Shown here one piece after another: positions 36,279 to 45,441 of a stretch of 64,000 nt of DNA (positions are counted from its first letter, which is position 1; every line of letters begins with the position of its first letter). The DNA is from Streptomyces galbus (lineage in GTDB: Bacteria > Actinomycetota > Actinomycetes > Streptomycetales > Streptomycetaceae): contig NZ_SZPR01000014.1 in the NCBI RefSeq assembly GCF_005280195.1, positions 1 through 64,000 on the forward strand, written 5' to 3'. The notes under the pieces are model-generated. The model worked only from the letters and a program-made list of their open reading frames with translations, had not been told where the DNA came from and ran no database searches. Position numbers and translations under genes: made by a program.

Positions 36279-37554
36279 GTCCACCGCCGCCACGGGGAAG
36301 ACCTACGACTTCGTGGGCATCGGGCTCGGCCCGTTCAACCTGGGCCTCGCCTGCCTCACCGAGCCCATCGCCGAACTCGACGGCGTCTTCCTGGAGTCCA
36401 AGCCCGACTTCGAGTGGCACGCCGGCATGTTCCTCGACGGCGCCCACCTGCAGACGCCGTTCATGTCGGACCTGGTCACCCTCGCCGACCCCACCTCGCC
36501 CTACTCCTTCCTCAACTACCTGAAGGACAAGGGCCGGCTGTACTCGTTCTACATCCGCGAGAACTTCTACCCGCTGCGCGTCGAGTACGACGACTACTGC
36601 CGCTGGGCCGCCCACCAGCTCGGCAGCATCCGCTTCGGCACGACGGTCACCGAGGTCAGTTACGACGAGGACGACGCCGTGTACGCCGTGCGCACCGAGC
36701 ACGGCGACACCTACCGCGGCCGCCATCTGGTCCTCGGCACCGGCACCTCCCCCCACCTGCCCGAGGCCGTGCGCGGACTGGGCGGCGACTTCCTGCACAA
36801 CTCCCGCTACGTGCAGCACCGCGACGCGCTCCGGCAGAAGGAGTCGATCACCCTGGTCGGCTCCGGCCAGTCCGCCGCCGAGATCTACCACGACCTGCTC
36901 GGCGAGATCGACGTCCACGGCTACCGCCTGAACTGGGTGACCCGCTCCCCCCGCTTCTTCCCGCTGGAGTACACCAAGCTCACGCTGGAGATGACGTCCC
37001 CCGAGTACGTCGACTACTACCGCGCCCTGCCCGAGGCCACCCGCTACCGCCTCACCCAGCAGCACAAGGGCCTGTTCAAGGGCATCGACGGCGACCTGAT
37101 CAACGACATCTTCGACCTGCTCTACCAGAAGAACCTGGCCGGCCCGGTCCCCACCCGCCTGCTCACCAACTCCGCGCTCACCGGGGCCCGCCACGAGAAC
37201 GGCACCTACACCCTCACCTTCCGCCAGGAGGAGCAGGGCAAGGACTTCGAGCTGTCCAGCGACGGCCTGGTCCTCGCCACCGGCTACCACTACACCGAGC
37301 CCGCGTTCCTCGCCCCCGTCCGCGACCGCCTGGTGTACGACTCGCACGGCAACTTCGACGTCGCCCGCAACTACGCGATCGACGTCACCGGCCGGGGCGT
37401 CTTCCTCCAGAACGCCGGCGTCCACACCCACAGCATCACGTCCCCCGACCTGGGCATGGGCGCGTACCGCAACAGCTACATCATCAGCGAACTGCTCGGC
37501 ACCGAGTACTACCCGGTCGAGAAGACGATCGCCTTCCAGGAGTTCTCCGTATGA
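36262..37554 (+). CDS. desB: Cadaverine N-hydroxylase (FAD/NADPH monooxygenase)
   Basis: A 430-aa N-hydroxylating monooxygenase (IucD/PvdA type) making N-hydroxycadaverine. FAD site GIGLGPFNLGLA (20-31), NADPH site GSGQSAAE and the C-terminal LATGYHY. The start is a TTG at 36262 preceded by GGGAGAG and lying inside the end of desA, so translation is coupled. It ends in an ATGA overlap with desC. Confidence 0.92.
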   Translation: MTALPESTAATGKTYDFVGIGLGPFNLGLACLTEPIAELDGVFLESKPDFEWHAGMFLDGAHLQTPFMSDLVTLADPTSPYSFLNYLKDKGRLYSFYIRENFYPLRVEYDDYCRWAAHQLGSIRFGTTVTEVSYDEDDAVYAVRTEHGDTYRGRHLVLGTGTSPHLPEAVRGLGGDFLHNSRYVQHRDALRQKESITLVGSGQSAAEIYHDLLGEIDVHGYRLNWVTRSPRFFPLEYTKLTLEMTSPEYVDYYRALPEATRYRLTQQHKGLFKGIDGDLINDIFDLLYQKNLAGPVPTRLLTNSALTGARHENGTYTLTFRQEEQGKDFELSSDGLVLATGYHYTEPAFLAPVRDRLVYDSHGNFDVARNYAIDVTGRGVFLQNAGVHTHSITSPDLGMGAYRNSYIISELLGTEYYPVEKTIAFQEFSV

Positions 37555-38093
37555 CCACCCCCCACACCTTCACCTTCCGCCCCCTGGACCCCCTGAGCGA
37601 CGGACGGCTCGTGCACTCCTGGGTCACGCATCCCAAGGCCGCGTTCTGGATGATGCAGGACGCCCGGCTGGAGGACGTCGAGCGGGCCTACATGGAGATC
37701 GCGGCCGACGCGCACCACGACGCGTTCCTCGGGCTGCGCGACGGGGCGCCGGCGTTCCTGATGGAGCGGTACGACCCGGCCCACCGGGAGCTGGTCGGGC
37801 TGTACGAGGCGCGGCCGGGGGACGTCGGGATGCACTTCCTGACGCCGGCGACCGACCGGCCGGAGCACGGGTTCACGCGGGCCGTCATCACCGCGGTGAT
37901 GGCGTACCTGTTCGCGGACCCGGCGGTGCGGCGGGTGGTCGTCGAGCCGGACGTGGCCAACACGGCCGTGCACGCCCTCAACGAGGCCGTCGGGTTCGTG
38001 CCCGAGCGGGAGGTGCAGAAGCCGGAGAAGCGGGCGCTGCTGAGCTTCTGCACCCGGGAGCAGTTCCTCGCGGCGACGGGGGTGTCCGCATGA
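37551..38093 (+). CDS. desC: N-hydroxycadaverine acyltransferase (GNAT fold)
   Basis: A 180-aa acyltransferase of the IucB/RhbD type that acylates N-hydroxycadaverine with succinyl- or acetyl-CoA. GNAT features are GMHFLTPATDRPEHGFTR-type central strand and loop and the C-terminal VEPDVANTAVHALNEAVGF helix. It overlaps desB upstream and desD downstream by 4 bp each. Confidence 0.92.
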   Translation: MTTPHTFTFRPLDPLSDGRLVHSWVTHPKAAFWMMQDARLEDVERAYMEIAADAHHDAFLGLRDGAPAFLMERYDPAHRELVGLYEARPGDVGMHFLTPATDRPEHGFTRAVITAVMAYLFADPAVRRVVVEPDVANTAVHALNEAVGFVPEREVQKPEKRALLSFCTREQFLAATGVSA

Positions 38094-39859
38094 GCCCCGC
38101 CGACGCCGTGGCCCACCTCTCCCCCGAGCGCTGGGAGCGGGCCAACCGCCTGCTGGTGCGCAAGGCGCTCGCCGAGTTCGCGCACGAGCGGCTGATCACG
38201 CCCGAGCCGGAGGGCGAGGGGTACGTCGTGCGCAGCGACGACGGGCTGACCGCGTACCGCTTCACCGCCGTGCGCCGGGCGCTGGACCACTGGCAGGTCG
38301 ACGCCGGCTCGATCACGAGGACCCGAGGCGGGGAGGAACTGCCGCTGGCCGCGCTGGACTTCTGCATCGAGCTGCGGCAGTCCCTCGGCCTGAGCGACGA
38401 GATCCTGCCGGTGTACCTGGAGGAGGTCTCCTCGACGCTGTCGGGGACCTGCTACAAGCTCACCAAGGCGCAGGTCCCGGTCGCGGAGCTGGTCGACGCC
38501 GGGTTCCAGGCGATCGAGACGGGGATGACCGAGGGCCACCCCTGTTTCGTGGCGAACAACGGACGGCTGGGCTTCGGTGTCCACGAGTACCTGTCGTACG
38601 CGCCGGAGACGGCGAGTCCGGTCCGGCTGGTGTGGCTGGCGGCGCACCGTTCACGGGCCGCGTTCACGGCCGGGGCGGGCATCGAGTACGCGTCGTTCGT
38701 GCGGCAGGAGCTGGGCGAGGAGACCGTCGAGCGGTTCCACGGGCAGCTGGCCGCGCAGGGCCTGGACCCGGCCGACTACCTGCTGATCCCGGTGCACCCC
38801 TGGCAGTGGTGGAACAAGCTGTCGGTGACCTTCGCCGCGGAGGTCGCCCGGCGCCACCTGGTGTGTCTGGGCGAGGGCGAGGACGCGTACCTGGCCCAGC
38901 AGTCCATCCGGACGTTCTTCAACACCTCGCACCCCGAGAAGCACTACGTGAAGACGGCGCTGTCCGTGCTCAACATGGGCTTCATGCGCGGTCTGTCGGC
39001 CGCGTACATGGAGGCGACGCCCGCCATCAACGACTGGCTGGCCCGGCTCGTCGAGGGCGACCCGGTGCTGAAGGCGACGGGCCTGACGATCATCCGGGAG
39101 CGGGCGGCGGTGGGCTACCGGCACCTGGAGTACGAGCAGGCGACGGACCGCTACTCGCCGTACCGCAAGATGCTGGCGGCGCTGTGGCGGGAGAGCCCCG
39201 TGCCGTCGCTCGCGGAGGGTGAGTCGCTCGCGACCATGGCCTCACTGCTGCACGTGGACCACGCGGGGGCGTCGTTCGCGGGGGCGCTGATCGAGCGCTC
39301 GGGGCTGGAGCCGGCCGAGTGGCTGCGGGGCTACCTGCGGGCGTACTACACGCCGTTGCTGCACAGCTTCTACGCCTACGACCTGGTGTACATGCCGCAC
39401 GGCGAGAACGTGATCCTGGTGCTGCGGGACGGGGCGGTGCAGCGGGCGGTCTACAAGGACATCGCCGAGGAGATCGCGGTGCTGGACCCGGACGCGGTGC
39501 TGCCGCCGGAGGTGCGCCGGATCCGGGTGGAGGTGCCCGAGGACCAGAAGCTGCTGTCGGTCTTCACGGACGTCTTCGACTGCTTCTTCCGCTTCCTCGC
39601 GGCCCAGCTCGCCGCCGAGGGCGTCCTGGCGGAGGACGGCTTCTGGCGCACGGTCGCCGAGGTCACCCGGGAGTACCAGGAGGCGACGCCGCAGCTCGCC
39701 GAGAAGTTCGCCCGGTACGACCTGTTCGCACCGCAGTTCGCGCTGTCCTGCCTGAACCGGCTGCAACTGCGCGACAACCGGCAGATGGTCGATCTGGCGG
39801 ACCCGTCCGGCGCGCTCCAGCTCGTCGGCACCCTGGAGAACCCGATCGCCGGGTACTGA
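38090..39859 (+). CDS. desD: NIS siderophore synthetase (desferrioxamine)
   Basis: A 589-aa IucA/IucC-family synthetase that uses ATP to condense hydroxy-succinyl-cadaverine units and macrocyclise them to desferrioxamine E (or the linear B form with an acetylated unit). Family motifs: GHPCFVANNGRLGF (substrate/nucleotide region), IPVHPWQWWNK, SIRTFFNTSHPEKHYVKTA and the C-terminal FerA-like reductase-type segment. Last gene of desABCD; a terminator hairpin follows at once. Confidence 0.93.
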   Translation: MSPADAVAHLSPERWERANRLLVRKALAEFAHERLITPEPEGEGYVVRSDDGLTAYRFTAVRRALDHWQVDAGSITRTRGGEELPLAALDFCIELRQSLGLSDEILPVYLEEVSSTLSGTCYKLTKAQVPVAELVDAGFQAIETGMTEGHPCFVANNGRLGFGVHEYLSYAPETASPVRLVWLAAHRSRAAFTAGAGIEYASFVRQELGEETVERFHGQLAAQGLDPADYLLIPVHPWQWWNKLSVTFAAEVARRHLVCLGEGEDAYLAQQSIRTFFNTSHPEKHYVKTALSVLNMGFMRGLSAAYMEATPAINDWLARLVEGDPVLKATGLTIIRERAAVGYRHLEYEQATDRYSPYRKMLAALWRESPVPSLAEGESLATMASLLHVDHAGASFAGALIERSGLEPAEWLRGYLRAYYTPLLHSFYAYDLVYMPHGENVILVLRDGAVQRAVYKDIAEEIAVLDPDAVLPPEVRRIRVEVPEDQKLLSVFTDVFDCFFRFLAAQLAAEGVLAEDGFWRTVAEVTREYQEATPQLAEKFARYDLFAPQFALSCLNRLQLRDNRQMVDLADPSGALQLVGTLENPIAGY

Positions 39860-39862
39860 GCG

Positions 39863-39892
39863 GGCGGTCCTCGACCGGAGGTGAGGACCGCC
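39863..39892. terminator. Terminator after desD
   Basis: A perfect 10-bp stem GGCGGTCCTC / GAGGACCGCC with a 10-nt loop lies between convergent desD and the phosphatase gene, so it could serve both strands. Confidence 0.75.
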
Positions 39893-39918
39893 GGCCCGGT
39901 GCGGGCCCGCGCCGGGGG

Positions 39919-41499
39919 CTACTTGGCCCGGCGGGCCACCGTGAAGTGGTCGATGCGGTCGCCGGTCTCGGCGATGCCCTGGACCGTCAGGGTGGTGTAG
40001 CGGCCCCTGGGCGCGGGGGTGACGTCCACGCGCAGGAACGAGTAGTTGAGGTAGCGCACCCGGGACCAGGCGACGGTCTCGTCGACCTTGCCGTCCTTGG
40101 TGTTGACGAACGAGGCGACCGAGTCGACCTCGTGCTCGTGGCCCTCGTAGGAGTCGGGGGCGGTGAAGGCGTACAGGCTGCGGCCCGCGGCGCCGGCGGT
40201 GACGTAGACGACGCCCTCGGTCTCGGGGTAGGCGGTGCCGCCGATGGGGAGCTTCTTGGTGACCGTGTTGCCCTTGATGACGTCGGTGCGCTCGTACTGG
40301 TGGTTGTGGCCGTTGATGACGAGGTCGACCTGGTACTTCTCGAACAGCGGCACCCACTCCTGGCGTACGCCGCCCTCGGAGGCGTGGGCGGTGGAGGTGC
40401 AGTAGGCGCAGTGGTGGAAGAAGACGACGACGAAGTCGATGTCCTCGGCCGCGCGGTACTTCTTCAGCCGGCCCTCGAACCAGGTGGTCTGGGTGCCGCC
40501 GGAGATGCCCAGGTTGGCCGGGATCTCGAAGGAGACGTCGTTGGGGTCGAGGGAGATGACCGCGGTGTTGCCGTGGACGAAGGAGTAGACGCCCGGGAGG
40601 TGCTTCTTGTCGGGCCCGTTGTCCGGGAGGGTGAAGCGGGCCTCCTCCCCGCCGTAGCCGTTGGGCGAGTACCAGGCCTCCATGTCGTGGTTGCCATAGG
40701 AGACCATCCACGGGACGGACTTGGCGACCGACTCGGTCTGGGCGAGGAACTGGTCCCAGGTGCGCGCGTCGAAGCCGGTGTCCGCGGTCTTGCCGGCGCC
40801 GGCGGGGTCGGCGTAGGCGATGTCGCCGGCGTGCAGGTGGAAGGCCGGGTTCTGGCCGAGGATCAGGGCGTCGTTGGCGAGGCCGTGGTAGCTGACGCCC
40901 TGGTCGCCGAAGGCGGTGAAGGTGAACGGCGCCTTGTGGGCGGGGGCGGTAGTGAACGTGCCGAGGGTGCCCAGCAGGTGGGGCTCGGCCGGGTCGAAGC
41001 CCGCGTGGCCGACGCCGTAGTAGTAGGTGCGGCCGGGCTTGAGGCCGGCCAGCTTGGCGTGGACGTAGTACTGGGTGTGGTCGGCGCTCGCGCCGACGCC
41101 GGCCGGGGTGTGGAGGGTGCGGACCTCGGCGCTGATGCGGTGGGAGAGGTCCCAGGGGTGGGCGCCGACGCGGATGAAGGGCTTGTCGACGGCGACGGGC
41201 ACCTGCCAGGAGACGGTCATCTCGGTGCGCGGGTCGTTGCCGTAGGCGAGGTGGCGGCCGAAGGGGGCGACGAGGCGGCCGTCGACCTTATGGGCCGCGG
41301 GCGCGGTGGAGCGGGTGGGAACGGCGGCCTGGGCGGTGGCGCCCGGGACGAAGGCGCCGCCCACGACGGCACCGAGGGTGACCGCGCCGCCGCGGATCAT
41401 CGTGCGCCGGGAGAAGCGGGAGCGCAGGTACTCGTGCTGCTCGGCCATGCTCATGCGGTCGGCGAGCTGCTCGGGTACGCCCATGCGAGGAATGTCCAT
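39919..41499 (-). CDS. Tat-exported purple acid phosphatase-like metallophosphoesterase
   Basis: A 526-aa protein with a late twin-arginine signal (SRRTMIRGGAVTLG, about 30-43, cleavage near AQA-A), so the first ~30 residues form a long n-region. An Fn3-like N-terminal domain of purple acid phosphatases (about 80-185) precedes the metallophosphoesterase domain: FGDQG, AGDIAYAD, YGNHDME, FFHHC and NGHNHQYER give the dimetal ligands. Probably an extracellular phosphomonoesterase. No clear PHO box was found upstream. Convergent with desD. Confidence 0.87.
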   Translation of the reverse strand: MDIPRMGVPEQLADRMSMAEQHEYLRSRFSRRTMIRGGAVTLGAVVGGAFVPGATAQAAVPTRSTAPAAHKVDGRLVAPFGRHLAYGNDPRTEMTVSWQVPVAVDKPFIRVGAHPWDLSHRISAEVRTLHTPAGVGASADHTQYYVHAKLAGLKPGRTYYYGVGHAGFDPAEPHLLGTLGTFTTAPAHKAPFTFTAFGDQGVSYHGLANDALILGQNPAFHLHAGDIAYADPAGAGKTADTGFDARTWDQFLAQTESVAKSVPWMVSYGNHDMEAWYSPNGYGGEEARFTLPDNGPDKKHLPGVYSFVHGNTAVISLDPNDVSFEIPANLGISGGTQTTWFEGRLKKYRAAEDIDFVVVFFHHCAYCTSTAHASEGGVRQEWVPLFEKYQVDLVINGHNHQYERTDVIKGNTVTKKLPIGGTAYPETEGVVYVTAGAAGRSLYAFTAPDSYEGHEHEVDSVASFVNTKDGKVDETVAWSRVRYLNYSFLRVDVTPAPRGRYTTLTVQGIAETGDRIDHFTVARRAK

Positions 41500-41670
41500 G
41501 ACGACTGAAAATCGTCTCCTCAGGCGACCGTTCGCGGGACGCGGGGTGGACGGACGCCGAACAGGCGTTCATGAGAGTTCCAATGTTCGACCAAGACTTC
41601 ACCCCTGGCGCTTGCCCGAAATCGGGCAGGTTCCTTGCGAAAGTCGCTCCGGTACCCCAGGATCTACCGG

Positions 41671-41928
41671 GTGCACGACGAGCTTGTTGATCATCTGACC
41701 CGCACCACACCCCTGAACAGGGGCGAGGCGCTGCGGGTGATCCAGGACGTGCTGGCCTATTTCGACGAGACGACCGAGCAATACGTCCGTCGCCGCCACC
41801 GCGAACTCCAGGCCCAGGGCCTGGTGAACGCGACGATCTTCGAACGGATCGAGGCGGACCTGAAGTACCGCGCGGTGGCGCCGCCGGAGCTCACGCTCCG
41901 TCAGCTGCGGCGCATCGTCTACGGCTGA
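41671..41928 (+). CDS. Small conserved protein upstream of glmS
   Basis: An 85-aa soluble, charged, largely helical protein with no recognisable motif. I recall near-identical small proteins upstream of glmS in other Streptomyces. The GTG at 41671 (VHDELVDHL) is preferred over an upstream TTG; an AGGA lies about 11 nt before it. It is 67 bp upstream of glmS and may be cotranscribed. Confidence 0.7.
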   Translation: MHDELVDHLTRTTPLNRGEALRVIQDVLAYFDETTEQYVRRRHRELQAQGLVNATIFERIEADLKYRAVAPPELTLRQLRRIVYG

Positions 41929-41995
41929 GCCGCAGCCGTGGGCCGCCCCCGGGGCGGCCGGGACCGAGCCGAGAACTGAAGAGGAACACCCTTAC

Positions 41996-43813
41996 ATGTG
42001 CGGAATCGTCGGATACATCGGGAAGCGTGACGTCGCCCCCCTGCTGCTGGAGGGCCTGCAGCGCCTGGAGTACCGCGGCTACGACTCGGCGGGCATCGTC
42101 GTCAGCTCCCCCAAGACGCCGGCCCTGAAGATGGTCAAGGCCAAGGGCCGGGTGCGCGACCTCGAGGCGAAGGTCCCCGCCCGCTTCAAGGGCACGACCG
42201 GTATCGCCCACACCCGCTGGGCCACCCACGGCGCCCCCTCCGACGTGAACGCCCACCCGCACCTGTCGGCCGACAGCAAGGTCGCCGTGGTGCACAACGG
42301 CATCATCGACAACGCCGCCGACCTGCGCCGCAAGCTCGAGGCGGACGGCGTGGAGTTCCTCTCCGAGACCGACACCGAGGTGCTCACCCACCTGATCGCC
42401 CGCGCGCAGGCCGACAAGCTGGAGGACAAGGTCCGCCAGGCGCTGCACGTGGTCGAGGGCACCTACGGCATCGCCGTGATGCACGCCGACTTCCCGGACC
42501 GCATCGTGGTGGCCCGCAACGGCTCCCCGGTGGTCCTCGGCATCGGCGAGAAGGAGATGTTCGTCGCCTCCGACATCGCCGCGCTGGTCGCCCACACCCG
42601 GCAGATAGTGACGCTGGACGACGGCGAGATGGCCACCCTCAAGGCCGACGACTTCCGCACCTACACCACCGAGGGCACCCGCACCACCGCGGAGCCGACG
42701 ACCGTGGAGTGGGAGGCCGCCTCCTACGACATGGGCGGCCACGACACCTACATGCACAAGGAGATCCACGAGCAGGCCGACGCCGTGGACCGCGTGCTGC
42801 GCGGCCGCATCGACGACCGCTTCTCCACCGTGCACCTCGGCGGCCTCAACCTGGACGCCCGCGAGGCGCGCCAGATCCGCCGGGTCAAGATCCTCGGCTG
42901 CGGCACCTCCTACCACGCGGGCATGATCGGCGCCCAGATGATCGAGGAGCTGGCCCGCATCCCCGCGGACGCCGAGCCCGCCTCGGAGTTCCGCTACCGC
43001 AACGCGGTCGTCGACCCCGACACCCTGTACATCGCCGTCTCCCAGTCCGGTGAGACCTACGACGTCCTCGCCGCCGTGCAGGAGCTCAAGCGCAAGGGCG
43101 CCCGCGTCCTCGGCGTGGTCAACGTGGTCGGCTCGGCGATCGCCCGCGAGGCGGACGGCGGCGTCTACGTGCACGCCGGGCCCGAGGTGTGCGTGGTGTC
43201 CACCAAGTGCTTCACCAACACCACGGTCGCCTTCGCCCTGCTCGCCCTGCACCTGGGCCGCACCCGTGACCTGTCGGTGCGCGACGGCAAGCGGATCATC
43301 GAGGGGCTGCGCAAGCTGCCCGGGCAGATCGCCGAGATCCTCGCCCAGGAGGAGGAGATCAAGAAGCTGGCCGACGAGTTCGCCGAGGCCCGCTCGATGC
43401 TCTTCATCGGCCGCGTCCGGGGCTACCCGGTGGCCCGCGAGGCGTCCCTGAAGCTCAAGGAGGTCTCCTACATCCACGCCGAGGCCTACCCCGCCTCCGA
43501 GCTCAAGCACGGCCCGCTGGCCCTGATCGAGCCGGCGCTGCCGACGGTCGCGATCGTCCCCGACGACGACCTGCTGGAGAAGAACCGCGCGGCCCTGGAG
43601 GAGATCAAGGCCCGCCACGGCCAGATCCTGGCCGTCGCCCACCAGCACCAGGAGAAGGCCGACCGCACGATCGTCGTGCCGAAGAACGAGGCCGAGCTCG
43701 ACCCCATCCTGATGGGCATCCCGCTCCAGCTCCTCGCCTACTACACGGCGAAGGCCCTGGGCCGCGACATCGACAAGCCGCGCAACCTGGCGAAGTCGGT
43801 GACGGTCGAGTAG
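41996..43813 (+). CDS. glmS: Glutamine--fructose-6-phosphate aminotransferase (isomerizing)
   Basis: A 605-aa GlmS that makes glucosamine-6-phosphate from fructose-6-phosphate and glutamine, the first step to UDP-GlcNAc for cell wall. N-terminal Ntn amidotransferase domain with nucleophile Cys2 (MCGIVGYIG) and HTRWATHG; two SIS domains follow (GCGTSYHAG and the VSQSGET phosphosugar loop). C-terminal NLAKSVTVE is the family's conserved end. Length is normal. No glmS ribozyme-like leader is apparent in the 67-bp gap upstream. A strong terminator follows. Confidence 0.95.
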   Translation: MCGIVGYIGKRDVAPLLLEGLQRLEYRGYDSAGIVVSSPKTPALKMVKAKGRVRDLEAKVPARFKGTTGIAHTRWATHGAPSDVNAHPHLSADSKVAVVHNGIIDNAADLRRKLEADGVEFLSETDTEVLTHLIARAQADKLEDKVRQALHVVEGTYGIAVMHADFPDRIVVARNGSPVVLGIGEKEMFVASDIAALVAHTRQIVTLDDGEMATLKADDFRTYTTEGTRTTAEPTTVEWEAASYDMGGHDTYMHKEIHEQADAVDRVLRGRIDDRFSTVHLGGLNLDAREARQIRRVKILGCGTSYHAGMIGAQMIEELARIPADAEPASEFRYRNAVVDPDTLYIAVSQSGETYDVLAAVQELKRKGARVLGVVNVVGSAIAREADGGVYVHAGPEVCVVSTKCFTNTTVAFALLALHLGRTRDLSVRDGKRIIEGLRKLPGQIAEILAQEEEIKKLADEFAEARSMLFIGRVRGYPVAREASLKLKEVSYIHAEAYPASELKHGPLALIEPALPTVAIVPDDDLLEKNRAALEEIKARHGQILAVAHQHQEKADRTIVVPKNEAELDPILMGIPLQLLAYYTAKALGRDIDKPRNLAKSVTVE

Positions 43814-43856
43814 GACCCCCGCGCGGCGCCCCCGTGGGCGCCCGGGGGCGACGGAA

Positions 43857-43894
43857 GCGGACCCCCGCGTGCAGTCACGCACGCGGGGGTCCGC
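43857..43894. terminator. Terminator after glmS
   Basis: Perfect 16-bp stem (43857-43872 with 43879-43894, GCGGACCCCCGCGTGC and complement) with a 6-nt loop, between convergent glmS and the small minus-strand gene. Confidence 0.88.
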
Positions 43895-43953
43895 CTCTGT
43901 GTGCCGGGTCCGCCCGACGACCCGGCGCCGGCTGCCGTTTCAGCCGTGGGCCG

Positions 43954-44139
43954 TCACCCCCCGGCCGGCAGCACGTCGGGGCAGGGCGGCCGGCCGGTGG
44001 GCTCGCACCAACCGCCCACCCGGGCAAGGGAAGAGGCGTCCGCGAAGCGCGCGACGGTGAGCAGGACCGGCGGGACGAGGAACAACCCATGGGTGCCCCG
44101 GTCGAGTCGGGTTCCGCCGGTCACGAGGTCGTGGTCCAC
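43954..44139 (-). CDS. Probable small protein (61 aa) of unknown function
   Basis: A short reading frame starting with GTG at 44139 that has an excellent ribosome-binding site (GGGAG, 6 nt upstream) on the minus strand. The product opens VDHDLVTGGTRLDRG, has a hydrophobic centre (THGLFLVPPVLLTVARF) and ends with two Cys in GWCEPTGRPPCPD. The hydrophobic part is too short and broken to be sure of a membrane segment. It lies downstream of the universal stress protein gene on the same strand, separated by a small hairpin (44177-44193). No family recognised. Confidence 0.55.
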   Translation of the reverse strand: MDHDLVTGGTRLDRGTHGLFLVPPVLLTVARFADASSLARVGGWCEPTGRPPCPDVLPAGG

Positions 44140-44249
44140 GGCGTGCTCCCTTCGCGCAGGTGCGGTGACCGGTATATGCCCTTCACAAGGGCACGAACAC
44201 CTCTGCGCATGAAGGAAGTCGAGCGGCCGGACATCCCGGCGGGCGGTGA

Positions 44250-44777
44250 CTACGGGATGACGACGACCGGGCGCTTGGCCCGCTTGGCGAGGCGTCCGGC
44301 GACGGAGCCGAACATGCGCCCCACGAGGCCGTGCGTGGAACCGACCACGATGGCGTCCGCCTCGTACTCGCGGCCGACCTCCTCGAGTTCGTGGCAGATG
44401 TCGCCGCCGCGCTCGACCAGGATCCAGGGCACCTCGGAGAGGTAGTCCGCGCAGGCCAGTTCCAGGCCGAGCACCTCGGTGCGGTGGTCCGGCACGTCGA
44501 CGAAGACCGGCGGCTCGCAGCCCGCCCACACCGTGGTGGGCAGCCGGTTGGCCACGTGGACGATGATCAGGCCCGCGCGGGAGCGGTGGGCCATGCCGAT
44601 GGCGTACGCGAGGGCACGCTCGCTCGAGGTGGAGCCGTCGAAGCCCACGACGACACCGTGCTGGAACGCCGGGTCGCAGGTGGGGCGCGTCTCTTCCGCC
44701 GCCAGGGGATCGGCCGCCGTCGGGTCGGCGACCGGCCGCTTGCGGTCCGCGGGTTCGAAGAATTCGTGACCGGCCAT
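44250..44777 (-). CDS. Universal stress protein (UspA fold)
   Basis: A 175-aa single-domain Usp. After a ~45-residue hydrophilic N-terminus, the fold begins at GVVVGFDGSTSSERAL and ends with the ATP-binding loop GSTHGLVGRMFGSVAGRLAKRA and PVVVIP. ATG at 44777 is the likely start; an upstream extension to 44882 lacks a good ribosome-binding site. Probably an ATP-binding stress or signalling protein in the cytoplasm. Confidence 0.85.
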   Translation of the reverse strand: MAGHEFFEPADRKRPVADPTAADPLAAEETRPTCDPAFQHGVVVGFDGSTSSERALAYAIGMAHRSRAGLIIVHVANRLPTTVWAGCEPPVFVDVPDHRTEVLGLELACADYLSEVPWILVERGGDICHELEEVGREYEADAIVVGSTHGLVGRMFGSVAGRLAKRAKRPVVVIP

Positions 44778-45102
44778 GGCTGTCTCGGCGAATCGATCCT
44801 TAGTGGAGGGACGACAGTGAGCGGCGGAGCTGTGTCCGGGAATCCTCTTCCCGTCCCCATACCCCCAAGGGTACGGCGGCACGCCTCCTCAGCCCAGATC
44901 CCGCGCACCGGAGGTGGGGGGTCCCCCGCACACCGTGCGCGGGGTTCCAGGGAGCATGCACGAGGGGGTGCCCGTCACGCAATGGTTGCTGCCCCGTACA
45001 GGCGGTTTGTACGGCCTTCACCTACCTGCCGGGGTTCCGGGGAGTGACCGGCCGGTCGGACGGGCGTTGAACCCCGTGATCCATGCCCCCAGAAAGGCCG
45101 CC
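44778..45102. other. Intergenic region between divergent usp and small membrane protein genes
   Basis: 325 bp. It must hold the usp promoter and that of the 45103 gene. A GC-rich hairpin with a bulge at 44924-44944 (CCCCGCAC, ACC, GTGCGCGGGG) is visible. No further credible gene or operator was recognised. Confidence 0.6.
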
Positions 45103-45441
45103 ATGACCGTACCGCCCGGCGACGACAGGACGACCGAGCTGATCCGCTGGGCGGCGTTCAGCTGTGTCCTGGTCCCCGTCGTCCTGCTCTGGTACGGGAG
45201 TTCGCTGGCCGGGGCCACGGGAACCGCCCTGGGCCTCGCCGCCGTCACAGCCGTGTGCCGGCTGCTGCTGCGCCGGTCCGAGCGCGGCGCGGCCCGCCCG
45301 GCGCCGGACCACCAGCAGCCCCGCCCGCACCACCAGCGGCCCCACGCGACCCCCGCGCCCCGCCAGGGGCACCGGGCGCGGGGCGGGACCGGAGCACACC
45401 GAGGTACACGTCACACTGGTGGGAGCTCACCGGTCGGTTGA
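45103..45441 (+). CDS. Small membrane protein upstream of adpA
   Basis: A 112-aa protein with two adjacent hydrophobic helices (about 15-34, AAFSCVLVPVVLLWYG, and 36-54, ATGTALGLAAVTAVCRLLL), followed by a His/Pro/Arg-rich tail of ~50 residues with HHQRPH-type runs. The ATG has AAAGG 6 nt upstream. Function unknown; a similar small gene precedes adpA in other Streptomyces as I recall. Its stop codon lies inside a small hairpin (45429-45446) that may end transcription. Confidence 0.75.
   Translation: MTVPPGDDRTTELIRWAAFSCVLVPVVLLWYGSSLAGATGTALGLAAVTAVCRLLLRRSERGAARPAPDHQQPRPHHQRPHATPAPRQGHRARGGTGAHRGTRHTGGSSPVG

Noticed and set aside
41520..41620. Possible PHO box (GTTC repeats) upstream of the phosphatase gene
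   Set aside because: Three GTTC units occur (from about 41567) but not at the 11-bp spacing or with the flanking bases of the PhoP direct repeat.
41635..41670. TTG start extending the small protein before glmS
   Set aside because: The extra residues are basic and lie in the upstream leader; the GTG at 41671 gives the family-like N-terminus.
41929..41995. glmS ribozyme
   Set aside because: The gap upstream of glmS is only 67 bp and lacks the conserved core; actinobacterial glmS is not known to carry it.
44914..45102. N-terminal extension of the small membrane protein upstream of adpA
   Set aside because: The internal ATG at 45103 has a better ribosome-binding site and the extension lacks coding-like composition.
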